DNA of 21,073 bases from Zoogloea sp. (GCA_016720685.1 JADKKC010000064.1:1-21073); one strand, 5' to 3'. Shown: positions 6,750 through 16,507, counted from the stretch's first letter. Translations and numbers: made by a program. Notes: generated from the letters alone by a model not told the origin.

Positions 6750-8115
6750 ATGTCGAAATTGTTTGCCCATAAAACTGCCGCTTTCTCCGCCAGCTCCTGC
6801 CGGGCTGATGCAAGCCTCACACCTGAGTCTCTGGCGCGCCTTTTCTCGACGCCATCTCCGTTGGTCGCAGGCCGCTACCTTCACTGGGATGAAATGCGAC
6901 ACCGGGCGCCCCCGGAAGGCATCAGTCTTGAAGAATGGTGGCTCTCTGTGTGGATAGCCCGCAGAGCACTGCTCAAGGCCATACCACTCCACGACAAAGA
7001 GGGGAAAGCCTTCAAGCTGGCGATACCAGAACCTGCATTGATTCACCTCCATCACATAGATCGAGACGCAGCCGGACAGATCCGTGCCCCTGTTGGCGCA
7101 CCAGTCCATGAAAACAGGGAGCGCTACCTGCTGCACTCCCTGATAGAAGAGGCAATTACTTCCAGCCAGTTGGAAGGCGCCTCAACAACGCGCAGGGTTG
7201 CTGAGGCGATGCTGCGTGAAGGGCGACGGCCGCGTGATCGTAGCGAGTCGATGATTTTCAACAACTACGCAGCGATGGAGCACCTCCGGGCCCCTACGTG
7301 ATGAGCCGATCACCCCGGAGAGAATTCTTGAACTGCATCGAATGCTAACCGCCGACACATTGGACGATCCCGCCGACGCGGGACGGCTCAGGCAAAGCGA
7401 TGATATTCAGGTCGTCGACAACAGAGACGGCACGATATTGCACACACCTCCCACTTGGGCAGAGCTTCCTGAGCGCCTCAACGCCTTGTGTGTCTTCGCC
7501 AACGCGGACGAGAGTTCGGCGCCCTTCGTGCATCCAGTTGTCCGGGCGATCCTGCTCCATTTCATGATTGGCTACGACCACCCGTTTGTTGATGGCAACG
7601 GACGTACCGCTCGTGCCCTTTTCTACTGGTCCATGGCCCGAGACGGGTACTGGCTGATGGAGTTTCTATCCATCTCACAGTTCTTGCGCCAAGCGCCCCG
7701 GCAATACGTTCAAGCCTACCTGCACACTGAAACGGATGGCGGTGATACCACCTATTTCGTACTTCATCAGTTGGCGACCATTCGCCGAGCGATTGAAGCG
7801 TTATATGAATACCTCGCCCGCAAAACTCACGAGCAGCGTGACGCTGAGCGGCTGCTATCTGGATCATCGGCACTGCGCGGACGGCTCAATCACCGCCAGA
7901 TTTCGGTACTGACTCACGCACTGAAGAATCCTGATGAAACCTACCGTGTTGGAACGCACCAAAAGATCCATGGCGTGGTGTATCAGACAGCAAGGGCGGA
8001 TCTGCTCGACCTGGAGTCCCTGGGGTTCCTGGAAAAAATCAAGCAAGGGCAGGCGTTCGTGTACTACGCCCCGGAGGATATTCGGGCGCGCATCGACCGC
8101 GCGGCAAAAGGCTGA
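6750..8115 (+). CDS. Fic-domain protein (probable AMP transferase, class II autoinhibited)
   Basis: About 455 residues. The amino-terminal helical region carries the inhibitory-helix motif SSQLEG at residues 138-143 (the [S/T]xxxE[G/N] pattern). The Fic core contains HPFVDGNGRTAR near residue 265, a complete HPFx[D/E]GNGRxxR catalytic motif. Fic proteins of this class usually transfer AMP from ATP to protein hydroxyls and are self-inhibited by the motif glutamate. The C-terminal part (LNHRQISVLTHALKNPDETY, VVYQTARADLLDLESLGFLE) is a winged-helix domain as seen in Fic regulators. One frame change at about 7287, removed by dropping one C from GGGCCCCTACG (giving RALRDEPITPE), so probably a sequencing artefact. 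Base composition is less GC-rich than flanking housekeeping genes, suggesting transfer. The target is unknown. Confidence 0.9.
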
Positions 8116-8217
8116 AACATCGGCCTCACCGAAGCTGAAGGCCTGGTGGTTGCGGTGCCCGACAAGCCCGGCCCCGCCGTGCAATCCACTCACAATGCAG
8201 CGCCGGGCTGATCGTCG

Positions 8218-8727
8218 GTGCGTGCATACGTCTGCACTTCTTTCGGCCCGCTACGCCGTGGCGAAGTGGTTCACCGATGACGGGGTATCCGGTGCCGTGG
8301 CCGCAACCCAGCGCCCCGCCCTGGCGGCCCTGCTTGCCACCGACCGGGAAAGGTGACGCTGTTATCGTCGCCTGATCGACCGACTCGGGCACAAACACCA
8401 TTGACGTGCGGAACACGGTGGGCGTTGAAGACGAAGGGCGTATCGGTGGTTTCGATCGAAGGCTTCGACCTGGCGACGCCGGCCGCTCAACTCATGCTCA
8501 CCATGCTAAGCGCGGTGGCGGAACTGGAGCGAGAAACCTCAGGCCCGCCGCTCGCCGGCTATGGAGCGGGCGAGGCCGACAGCAGGACACTCCGGGCGGA
8601 CAAAGCGATTGACGACGCGGCCGTGGTGGCCTGGCGTACCGAGAACTCCGCCAGCATCAAGGCAACGGCGGAGCACTTCGGGATTTCGGCGGCGAGAGTG
8701 AAGCGGGCTTGCGCGGCGCGTGTGTAG
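8218..8727 (+). pseudogene. Serine recombinase/resolvase remnant
   Basis: Fragments in shifting frames read VRAYVCTS (degenerate start of the catalytic domain), YAVAKWFTDDGVSGAVA, RPALAALLATDRE, VIVARLIDRLG, NTVGALKTKGVSVVSIEGFD, LATPAAQLMLTMLSAVAELE and a C-terminal helix-turn-helix TAEHFGISAARVKRAC. The order matches small serine recombinases. Compared with the family, about 40 residues are missing between the start and YAVAKWF, including the usual catalytic Ser/Arg neighbourhood (RVS is read as VCTS). The E-x-E/R long helix region is also damaged. This looks truly decayed, not just frameshifted. It lies about 100 bases after fic and ends with stop GTGTAG inside the TGTGTAGC repeats. Confidence 0.72.
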
Positions 8728-8740
8728 CTAAATGTGTAGC
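8721..8740 (+). repeat. Two TGTGTAGC direct repeats (possible recombinase or att-related site)
   Basis: TGTGTAGC at 8721-8728 and 8733-8740, 12 bp apart start to start. TGTGTAGCTAA also occurs at 3100-3110 near the integrase remnant. The two places bracket the island genes. Confidence 0.3.
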
Positions 8741-8961
8741 CACACAAGCCCGAAAAACACGAAATCCTTTACCAGAAAGGCTTTCAGCTACTTCATTAAG
8801 AATCCATCCACAAGTTCAAATGAGTTCAGGCGACCCCACGCGGTCGCCTGAACTCATTGTTTTCAAGAATTTCAGAACCCTGTTTCAGGCCGTTTCATCC
8901 GGAAGCAGAACCGCCCAAACACGCGGTCGCCCGGCCCACATTCGGGCTGCGGCCTGGATGC
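8728..8961. other. Intergenic region between recombinase remnant and MCP gene
   Basis: 234 bases with no supportable reading frame. The notable content is the perfect hairpin at 8819-8858. Confidence 0.6.
8819..8858. terminator. Perfect 17-bp stem hairpin, probable terminator of the MCP gene
   Basis: AATGAGTTCAGGCGACC and its exact inverse GGTCGCCTGAACTCATT enclose a 6-base loop. The site lies about 104 bases beyond the stop of the minus-strand MCP gene. The plus-strand side is followed by a short T-rich stretch (TGTTTTC); the minus-strand side has no U-tract. It may act as a terminator in one or both directions, or be another structured element. Confidence 0.45.
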
Positions 8962-10992
8962 TCAAGTCCTGAATCGGGAAATGCTCGCCCGGATCTGCGT
9001 CGTCAGCACCTCCATTTCACGCGCGGCGTCGGAGGTCGAGCGAGCCTGGGCGTAGTTCTACACTGCTTGCTCCGCGATGGTTTCCACGTTTCTGGCGATC
9101 TCGGTTGGCGGCACTCTGTTCGCGCAGGGAATTCGAGATTCCGATCACCGCATCGCTGACCTGCGTTACCAATCTTGATGTCCGCAATGCGACCACCCGC
9201 CTGCCGGCAAGCAGAAACGCCCTCCTGAACCTGCCCTTCACCCTGGTCATGCTTTGAACGGCCTTCGCCGCGCGCCGGCCTGGATATCATCGACCATCCG
9301 CGTAATCTCTTTTGTCGACCGCTGGTTCGCTCCGCGGGCTGCGCTACCTCGTCGGCCACGACGGCAAACCCGCGCCCAGCCTCACCCGCACGCGCAGCTT
9401 CGATAGCCGCATTCAAGGCCAGCAGATTGGTCTGGTCAGCGTTTCCCGAATCACATTGCGATCTGTGAGATGGCCTTGGACTCATCCCCAGATAGCCACC
9501 GCCTCCGGCCGACTTATTGACCGTATCGGCGATCATGGACATGCTCGATATCGCCTGATTGATCACCTCGATCCCGGAATCCGAGACATCGCCCGAGCTT
9601 TCTGCAAGCCCTCTGCAGGATTGCGCGTGCTCAGCCACCTGCTGAATGCTCTCCGTCATCTGCTCAACTGCGCCCGCCATCACCACGGCCGACTGGCTTT
9701 GCGTCCCTGAGCTCGCGGCAACAGCGTCGGAGGCAAGCGATAGCGTGTGGGCGCTTTCCGCCAAACCCTGTATGCCGGCATCGATCTCTCCGATCATGCT
9801 CCGGAGGTGCGTGCTCATGCGGTCGACGGAGCGGAGCAGTTCCCCAACCTCATCGGAGGAGTCGGCCTGGATCTGCTGGGTCAGGTCACCGTCTGCCACG
9901 CGCTGAGTCACGGTAAGTGCCTGGCGCAGCGGGTGAGTGATCCAGTATCTTGTGGCGATCACCATGGTTCCCACCAGGACCAGCGTCACAACGATTGCCG
10001 CAACCGCGATCTGGATCTGCTGGAGGCCCGCACTTCTTTGGACGAACTCATCCGCGCTGGCACTGGTGGCGGACCAGCCAGCCCCACTTCTCGAAGGCAG
10101 AACCATGACGAACTTTTCCCGGACATCCCTTCTCCCCTGCGTTTCTGCCCGCAGTAGCTCGCGACACCATTGCCTTTCTCGATCAGGGTGCAACGAAGCA
10201 CCCTTGCCTGTCCTTCACGTCCATCAGGTTCTGGCCTTCGACGGCAGGGTGGATCCACCGCCATGCCAGAGCACAACCGAGGCATCCAGCACAAACACTA
10301 TAGCCGGTGTCACCCACTTTCACGGACACGCGTCGCCGAGCGCCTTGATGCTCTCGGTAGGATCCGAAACCGACGAAGGCGGTTCCAATCACTTTTGTCC
10401 GCTTCGTCCTTGATGGGCAGGTGGCGGGTCATGTAGTCCTTGCCGAACAACGTGGCCTTGCCCGTAAGGCTGCCCCTCGAGCAGCAGTCGGTAGGCTGGA
10501 TGCTTCATCCAAACGGTGCCGTTCGCGCACGCCCTCCTTGTTATTCTTTACCGACGTGGTGACACGGAAGAAGCTGTCTCCGTCCCGCACGAAGAGGGTC
10601 GCGACGCCCCCCGTGAGGCGGGAGAACTCATCCACCTGGGCAAAATTGTTGTTGAAGACAACATCCCCTCCTTTAAGGGTCGGAAGGGTTTTCTCACCCG
10701 AGGCGATGAGGTGAGCCGGATCAACACTCATCCTCTTTGGCAGGCCGGCCGCAAACGCTGGCGTAGCAAGCGCGCGCTTTCCTCCAGCGAACTGGAGTAG
10801 GCGCCCATCATGTCCCTAGCCTGCTGGTTGGTGAGCTGCATCTTTAACCCCGCGCCGCTCCAGGCTGCCGAGCCAATGATACCGGTCAGCAAGCTGCCTA
10901 CCACAAGAAGGCTTGATGGAGATGATCACCGTGAGGGCGGCATTGAGCTTGCCCGCAATGCTGGTTCCGAACCAGCGACGAATTGCATTCAT
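8962..10992 (-). CDS. Methyl-accepting chemotaxis protein with periplasmic Cache domain (frameshifted as read)
   Basis: Start ATG at 10992 (MNAIRRWFGTSIAGKLNAAL), stop at 8962 after QIRASISRFRT; about 675 residues. A first hydrophobic segment is followed by a periplasmic Cache_3/Cache_2-like sensor: VVFNNNFAQVDEFSRLTGGV, ATLFVRDGDSFFRVTTSVK, TLFGKDYM, KVGDTGY, TLIEKGNG. A second membrane helix (IQIAVAAIVVTLVLVGTMVI) leads to a HAMP domain (THPLRQALTVTQRVADGDLT). The long methyl-accepting coiled coil follows, with the hairpin tip TNLLALNAAIEAARAGEAGR then GFAVVADEV. It would signal through CheW/CheA at the inner membrane. The ligand is unknown; this Cache type often binds small organic acids. 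Several frame changes affect the sensor and C-terminal parts. No chemotaxis neighbours, so it is a stand-alone receptor gene. Confidence 0.9.
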
Positions 10993-11448
10993 GTTCTTCT
11001 TTCTGTTTTTGTAACGAGCCCGCAGTTTCTAAACGGCACCCAGTGCCCGTCTTGAGTACAGGCGTGGTGGCTGCAGTCATTTCAGCACAGGCCGTTACTG
11101 ATCTCCGTAAACAGGATCGCCATCGCGATCGCCCGCGTTGGCGGCATCTGATGAACGCACTATCAGTAGTAATTGTCGGCAGGAATTGCCTGGACTTGAC
11201 GCAAGGGCGGGCAGCCGAACGCCTGGCTCAAGTGCGGTGTTTCGATTTTTGAGCCCGACAGGGGCCCGCCACGATCAATCGGATCGTGTGAAATATCCGC
11301 AGCCCGCACATCAAATGTGACCACTGGCTACAATGGAGAAATGACCAAGCAATCCGTACCGCCAGGCGCCTAGCCCGCAAATGGCGAAACACCTGAAAGC
11401 CTGGCAGCAAAAGGATTTCAGCGACCAATAAAACCCACCCAAATTCAA
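10993..11448. other. Divergent intergenic region between MCP gene and rph
   Basis: 456 bases with no convincing gene. It holds the promoters of two divergent genes. On the minus strand there is a FliA-like candidate (11030-11055). On the plus strand TACAAT at 11329-11334 could be a -10 for rph, but no good -35 is seen. A 7-bp inverted repeat CACGATC-AATCG-GATCGTG lies at 11270-11288. Confidence 0.55.
11030..11055 (-). promoter_or_regulatory. Candidate sigma-28 (FliA) promoter for the MCP gene
   Basis: On the minus strand TCAAG (11055-11051) is followed after 13 bases by GCCGTTTA (11037-11030), resembling the flagellar/chemotaxis consensus TAAAG...GCCGATAA. The -10 lies about 38 bases before the ATG. 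Spacing is about one base short of consensus. A chemoreceptor is a natural FliA target. Confidence 0.35.
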
Positions 11449-12205
11449 ATGACCGCCCCCTCCTTGCCCGAAAATTTTGCCCGTCCCAGCGGCCGCACAC
11501 CTTCCGACCTGCGGCAGATCCGCATCACCCGCGGCTTCACCCGCCACGCCGAAGGCTCGGTGCTCATCGAATTTGGCGACACCGTGCTGTGCACCGCCAG
11601 GGTCGAGGAATCGGTGCCGCCCTTTCTGCGCGGCAGGGCAGGGGCTGGCTGACGGCCGAGTACGGCATGCTGCCCCGGTCCACTCACACGCGCAGCCCGC
11701 GGGAAGCGGCCAAAGGGAAACAGAGCGGCCGCACCCAGGAAATCCAGCGCCTGATCGGCCGCAGCCTGCGCGCAGCGGTGGTCTTTATGACCCCCCTGGG
11801 CGAACGCCAGATCACCATCGACTGCGACGTGCTGCAGGCCGACGGCGGCACCCGCACCGCGTCGATCACCGGCGCCTGCGTGGCCGTCTACGAAGCCCTC
11901 GACGGCCTCGTCAGAGCCGGCAGGCTGCCCGCCAACCCAATGCGCGACTTCGTCGCGGCCAATCTCGGGGAAAGGCGTCTACAAGGGCGTGCCCGGTGCT
12001 CGACCTGGACTACCCGGAAGACTCCGACTGCGGGGAGACCGACATGAACGTGGTGATGACCGGCGCCGGCGCGTTCGTCGAAGTGCAGGGCACCGCCGAA
12101 GGCTCGCCGTTCTCCCGCACCGAACTCGACGCCCTGCTGGAACTTGCCGGCGACGGCATCGCCCGGCTCGTCAGCGAACAGAAAAAAGCGCTCGGCATCG
12201 CCTGA
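11449..12205 (+). CDS. rph: Ribonuclease PH
   Basis: Phosphate-dependent 3'-5' exoribonuclease that trims tRNA 3' ends; it acts as a hexameric ring in the cytoplasm. It starts MTAPSLPENFARPSGRTP, with the family core SDLRQIRITRGFTRHAEGSV, LIEFGDTVLCTARVEESVPP, then in shifted frames GWLTAEYGMLPRSTHTR, GRTQEIQRLIGRSLRAAV, QITIDCDVLQADGGTRTASI, TGACVAVYEAL, VLDLDYPEDSDC, DMNVVMTGAGAFVEVQGTAE and LLELAGDGIARLVSEQKKAL. Length about 250 with a short amino extension. The break near 11635 is repaired by one A (RGKGRGWL); those near 11965 and 11990 by removing one A and one C. It opens the rph-rdgB-hemW cluster. Confidence 0.95.
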
Positions 12206-12225
12206 GCCCCAACCGGAGCTGCGCC

Positions 12226-12818
12226 ATGAAACAACTCGTCCTCGCCAGCGGTAACGCCGGCAAACTCAAGGAACTCGCCGCCCTGCTCGCCCCGCTGGGC
12301 ATCGAAGTGCTGCCCCAGTCGGCCTTCAATGTCTCCGGAGCCGAAGAGCCGCACCCCAGCTTCGTCGAAAACGCCATCGCCAAGGCCCGCCACGCCGCCA
12401 GCGCCACCGGCCTGCCGGCGCTGGCCGACGATTCGGGCTGTGCGTCGACGTGCTTGGCGGCGCCCCCGGTGTGCTGTCGGCCCGCTTTGCCGGCGAGCCC
12501 AAGTCCGACCAGCGCAACAACGCCCTGCTCCTCGAACGCCTCGCCGGTGAAACCAACCGGGGCGCCCGTTTCTACTGCGCCCTCGCGCTGGTCCGCCACG
12601 CCGAAGACCCGCAGCCGCTCATCGCCTGCGGCGAATGGCACGGCCAGATCCTCGAAACCCCGCAGGGCCAGGAAGGCTTTGGCTACGACCCGCTGTTCCT
12701 CGTCCCCGATCTCGAACAGACCGCCGCCCAGATCGCCCCCGAGCTGAAAAACGTGCTGTCCCACCGGGGCTCGGCCTTCTGCCAGCTACTCGACAAGCTG
12801 CGCGCCGAAGCCGCCTGA
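12226..12818 (+). CDS. rdgB: XTP/dITP diphosphatase (Ham1/RdgB family)
   Basis: Removes non-canonical purine triphosphates (dITP, XTP) from the nucleotide pool, releasing pyrophosphate. ATG at 12226, 20 bases after the rph stop, with a GGAG site upstream. Motifs: LASGNAGKLKELAALLAPLG at the amino end, EEPHPSFVENAIAKARHAA, LALADDSG-like PALADDSG (catalytic Asp pair), then after a frame change near 12440 VDVLGGAPGVLSARFAG, FGYDPLFLVPDL and LSHRGSAFCQLLDKL. About 197 residues, normal length. The single frame change follows DDSG and is a one-base difference. Cotranscription with rph and hemW is likely. Confidence 0.95.
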
Positions 12819-12865
12819 CTTTCGCCCCGCCTCACCGCCCGAACCATCTCGCGACCGAACCCCGG

Positions 12866-14066
12866 ATCATTCCGATCACCCCAAAAGCGGCCCCTAAGCC
12901 TGCCGTCGGCGCCAGCCCCTGGCAAGCACAGCTCACCGCCTCACCGCCCCTGTCGCTTTACGTGCACTACCCGTGGTGCGTCAAGAAGTGCCCCTACTGC
13001 GACTTCAACTCCACGCCGTGCGACGAAGGCATCCCCGAGGCCGCCTACATCGAAGCCCTGGTGGCGGATCTCGAAGGCGCCCTGCCGCAGATCTGGGGCC
13101 GGCGCGTGCTAGCGTCTTCATCGGAGGCGGCACGTAGCCTGATCAGCCCCGACGGCCTGGACGAACTCCTCACCGCCATCCGCATGCGCGTGCAGCTGGA
13201 TCCGCTGGCCGAAATCACCCTCGAAGCCAACCCCGGCACCGTTGATTCGGGCCGCTTCAGGGCCTTCGCCGGGCTGGCGTCAATCGCCTGTCGGTGGGCA
13301 TCCAGAGTTTCAACGAAGGCCACCTGCAAGCTCACAGGCGCATCCACGGCCGTGCCGACGCCATCGCCGCCGCCGAAGCCGCGCTCACCCACTTCGAAGC
13401 GGTCAACCTCGACCTGATGTATGCGCTGCCGGGCCAGAGCCTCGCCGAGGCCGAGGCCGACCTGGCCACCGCACTGGCCCTCGGCCCGGCGCACCGTCGT
13501 GCTACCACCTCACGCTGGAACCCAACACCGCCTTCGCCGCCAACCCGCCAGTCCTGCCCGACCCGGACGCCTCGGCCGACATGCAGGACCACATCGAGGC
13601 GCGCCTCGGCGCCGCCGGCTACGGCCACTACGAAACCTCGGCCTTCGCCAAGCCGAAGACGCGAGCTGCCGGCACAACCTCAACTACTGGAGCTTCGGCG
13701 ATTACCTTGGCATCGGCGCCGGCGCCCACGGCAAGCTCGTCCCACGCCGGCATCGTGCGCGAAACCCGCCCCAAGAGCCCGGCAGCCTACCTGGCCGCCC
13801 GGCACCGGGCAGATTCGTGCAGGAGCGGCGCGACATCACCGCCGCCGAGCTGCCCCGAATTCATGATGAACGCCCTGCGCCTCAACCAGGGCTTTCCCCG
13901 GCGGCTGCTTGCCGAGCGCACCGGCCTACCCTTCGAGGACGCCGAGGAAGGGCTGCTCAAGGCACGCCAGCAGGGTTTCATCACGGTCGATGGCGACACC
14001 CTCCGTCCGACAACCCGCGGCCGCCACTTTCTCAACGAATTGCTGATGCTGTTTCTCGCCGCCTGA
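12866..14066 (+). CDS. hemW: Radical SAM heme chaperone HemW (coproporphyrinogen III oxidase-like)
   Basis: A heme-binding radical SAM protein of the HemN-like family, which delivers heme rather than oxidising coproporphyrinogen. The cluster motif is CVKKCPYCDFNS (CxxxCxxC), following LSLYVHYPW. Then, through several frames, VFIGGGT, ITLEANPGTVDSGRFRAF, LSVGIQSFNEGHLQAHRRIH, VNLDLMYALPGQSLAEAEAD, YHLTLEPNTAFAANPP, HYETSAFA, YLGIGAGAHGKL, NALRLNQGFPRRLL and GFITVDGDTLRPTTRGRHFL, ending LLMLFLAA. About 400 residues. No ATG or GTG is visible in frame upstream of the motif; the start is set by homology at about IIPITPKAA and is uncertain. At least five frame changes. It follows rdgB by about 50 bases. 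Confidence 0.93.
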
Positions 14067-14082
14067 AGCGCCCCACCCGGAA

Positions 14083-14992
14083 TCAGTCCAGCAGCGCCAG
14101 CTGAGCGCGGATCAAATCCGACGCCTGGCTGGCGCCGCCGGCACCGACGAGCGCGAGGACAGGCCGTGAGGGCCCGACGCAATAGCCGGTTGCGCAAGGT
14201 GGGGCGGAAGTTCAACACCAGCCGCTGCGTAGCGCGCCGTTGGCAAACTGGCGCTTCACTCGCTCTCGCCGGGGCGAAAATCCACGTAGCGGTAGCGCGG
14301 ATCCGCAAACAGGCGCTGAAAGGCCTGCAAGTGAGTGATGGTGCCGGCCGACCACTGGCGAAATCATCCCGCTCGCCGAGCAGACATACCGCAGCGTCTC
14401 GCCCGACCGCTGCAGGCACACGCAGGCCACCGGCACGAATCGGCAAACAGCACAAACCCCTTCAACTCGCCCCGTTCCGCTGCCGGGCCGGATCGATGTC
14501 CGTCCCCGGAATGCCGGGACGCCATCCGCGGCACTGATCGCTGCGGCGTGCCGGCGGAACCGCGATCTCCTGGACGTGCTGTATTCCGCAGGTCAAGCCC
14601 GCGGCCCCCACCGGCGCGGCCGAACTGGTCGATGAAGCGTGCCTCGTCCCGCGTGAAGGACTCGCGGGTCTTGGCCGAAAAACCGCCCCTCAAGAAAGCG
14701 CTCGTAGCAGCCCGCCCAGGCCAGGTAATGCCACACGTCGCGAGTCAGCACTTAGGCGATGCGATTGTCGTGGACGGTATGGGTGCGCCACCCCGGATCG
14801 GCGACACAGCGCAGGAGCATGCCATCGACGCCCGACGGGAGGCTTGGCTCCAGCCAGCTCGCGGGCGGCCCGGCCGCCAAGCACGTCGGGGAGCGACGCT
14901 TCACTCACGGCCAGGCGCAGGGGAACGGAAAAAAGATGCTTGCCGCGAACGATGAAAGGAAGCGGAAAAATCCTGTGCGGAAGGTGAGTCAT
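14083..14992 (-). CDS. Unrecognised protein, convergent with hemW and divergent from a DNA methyltransferase
   Basis: Not recognised. Pieced across frames the minus strand gives MTHLPHRIFPLPFIVRGKHL, FSVPLRLAVSEASLPDVLGG, then MLLRCVADPGWRTHTVHDNR, VLTRDVWHYLAWAGCYERFL, ESFTRDEARFIDQFGR, a segment GTDIDPARQRN next to GELKGFVLFA, VACVCLQRSGETLRYVC, THLQAFQRLFADPRYRYVDF, LVLNFRPTLRNRLL, and a tail that may end SDLIRAQLALLD at 14083, 17 bases from the hemW stop. Roughly 300 residues with at least six frame changes. An alternative start is at 15049 and an alternative stop at 14256. The D...ELK arrangement resembles a PD-(D/E)xK nuclease site. With the neighbouring methyltransferase this could suggest a restriction partner, but that is weak. 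Confidence 0.45.
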
Positions 14993-15252
14993 GCAGCGCT
15001 TTCGAAAACACCGAGTCACCGGCAGATCGCCCAGCGGGACATCCGGCACGCCTCGGCGAATAATTATTTAACATTCCGGCGAATACTACAGAGGCATCCA
15101 CCGGCAAACCGAACCCGCGAGCATATTTGCGCAAATTCGTTAATTACTTGGCGGCCCGCATGACAAACCTGTGAGTTTTTACCCACGACGGGCAACACTG
15201 GCCTGCCTGCCCCGCTTCCTGCAACTCGCCAGCCCTCGCATTTGCCCCCTCG
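14993..15252. other. AT-richer divergent intergenic region
   Basis: 260 bases between the divergent unknown gene and the methyltransferase. It contains AT-rich patches (AATAATTATTTAAC at about 15059-15072 and CGTTAATTACTTGG near 15138), unusual for this GC-rich window, and presumably holds both promoters. No clear promoter pair was assigned. If the unknown gene starts at 15049, the region is shorter. Confidence 0.4.
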
Positions 15253-16507
15253 ATGCAACCCCTGATGCAATCCACTCCCACTCCCGCGCCGATTCCGGAC
15301 ATCTCGACTCTCGGCCAGGTGCCTGCCCTGAGCCGGTCGTTCGCTGCACGCTGCGCCTCGCCAGAACGCCGGACGCGCGCTGGAGCCCTCCTGCGGCGAC
15401 GGCGCCTTCCTGACGCACCTGCACAACGCGGTAGGCATCGAACTCGATGCCCGCCAGTCCCCGCCGGGTGCCCCAACATGGATTTCTTCGCCTACCCCGG
15501 AAAGCGAGAAATTCGACTCGGTGATCGGCAACCCGCCTTATGTGCTACCAGGACATCTCGCCGGCCACCCGCGCCCTGCTCCGCCAGGACGGTTTCGACG
15601 GGCGCAGCAACCTCTACCTGTTCTTCATCGAAAAGTGCGTGCACCACCTCGCGCCGGGCGGTGAGCTGATCTTCATCACCCCGCGGGATTTTCTCAAATC
15701 CACCAGCGCCCGCCAGCTCAATATCTGGCTGCACGAACGCGGCACCATCACCCACGCCATCGAACTGGGCGACGCCCGCGTGTTTGCCGACGCCCTGCCC
15801 AATTGCCTGATCTGGCGCTACGAACTGGGCAACCTCAGCCACAACACGGCCTGGGCACGCCGGCCCGAGGGCGACGACCTCCCGCCGCCAGCCTCGAATC
15901 CCCGCCCTGGCAGTACCGGCATTTCCGAATGCGCCGGCCACCTGCTGTTTTGCCACGGCGAATACAGCCTCAGCCTGGCGGACATGGCCAGCGTACGGGT
16001 TGGCGCGGTATCCGGGCTCGACGCCATCTACGCCAGCGAAACCGCCGGCAACCGGGATTTCGTCACCTCATCCACGGCACGCAGCGGCCAGACCCGCCGC
16101 ATGATCTGGTGCGATGCGGGCGCCCCCCCGCCGGAGGTGCTGCTCCCCCACCACGACACCCTGATCGCCCGGCGTATCCGTGCCTTCGACGAGAGCAACT
16201 GGTGGCAGTGGGGCCGCGGATACCCGCAAACCGATGCGCCGCGGGTTTTACGTCAACTACAAGACCCGTCGGCCCAAACCCCCTTCTTCCCTGCACGCCT
16301 GCCGCCCACTTCGACGGTGCGGTGATGGGCCGTCTGCCCCATAGCCGGGATGTGGATCCTGATGCCTTCCGCGATGCCCTCAACGCCGTTGATTGGGCCG
16401 ACCTGGGCTTCGTGTGCGACAACCGCTACCTCTTCACCCAGCGCAGCCTCGAAAACGCGCCGCTGCCCGACAGCTTCCGCGCCTTCCTGCCTGCCTCCAC
16501 CCCGTAA
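15253..16507 (+). CDS. N6-adenine DNA methyltransferase, gamma class (TaqI/Eco57I-like)
   Basis: Starts MQPLMQSTPTP with the motif-X region LGQVP (family LGQVFTP). Then, in shifted frames, ALEPSCGDGAFLTHL (SAM-binding motif I) and AVGIELDAR (motif II). IGNPPYV (motif IV, catalytic NPPY) is followed by YQDISPATRALL. A long intact stretch follows: SNLYLFFIEKCVHHLAPGGE, LIFITPRDFLKSTSARQLNI, GDARVFADALPNCLIWRYEL. The target-recognition region holds RVGAVSGLDAIYASE, ESNWWQWGRGYPQ and the end CDNRYLFTQRSLENAPLPDS. About 418 residues. It transfers a methyl group from SAM to adenine N6; the recognition site is unknown. Frame changes near 15335-15540 and near 16245-16320 fit one-base errors. It may be solitary or paired with the divergent gene. 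Confidence 0.88.

Noticed and set aside
8356..8727. Full-length functional serine recombinase
   Set aside because: The catalytic amino end is degenerate, with about 40 residues missing, so indel correction alone does not restore it.
11343..11373. Short reading frame ATG...TAG (10 codons) before rph as a leader peptide
   Set aside because: There is no regulatory codon pattern or attenuator structure around it; chance occurrence is likely.
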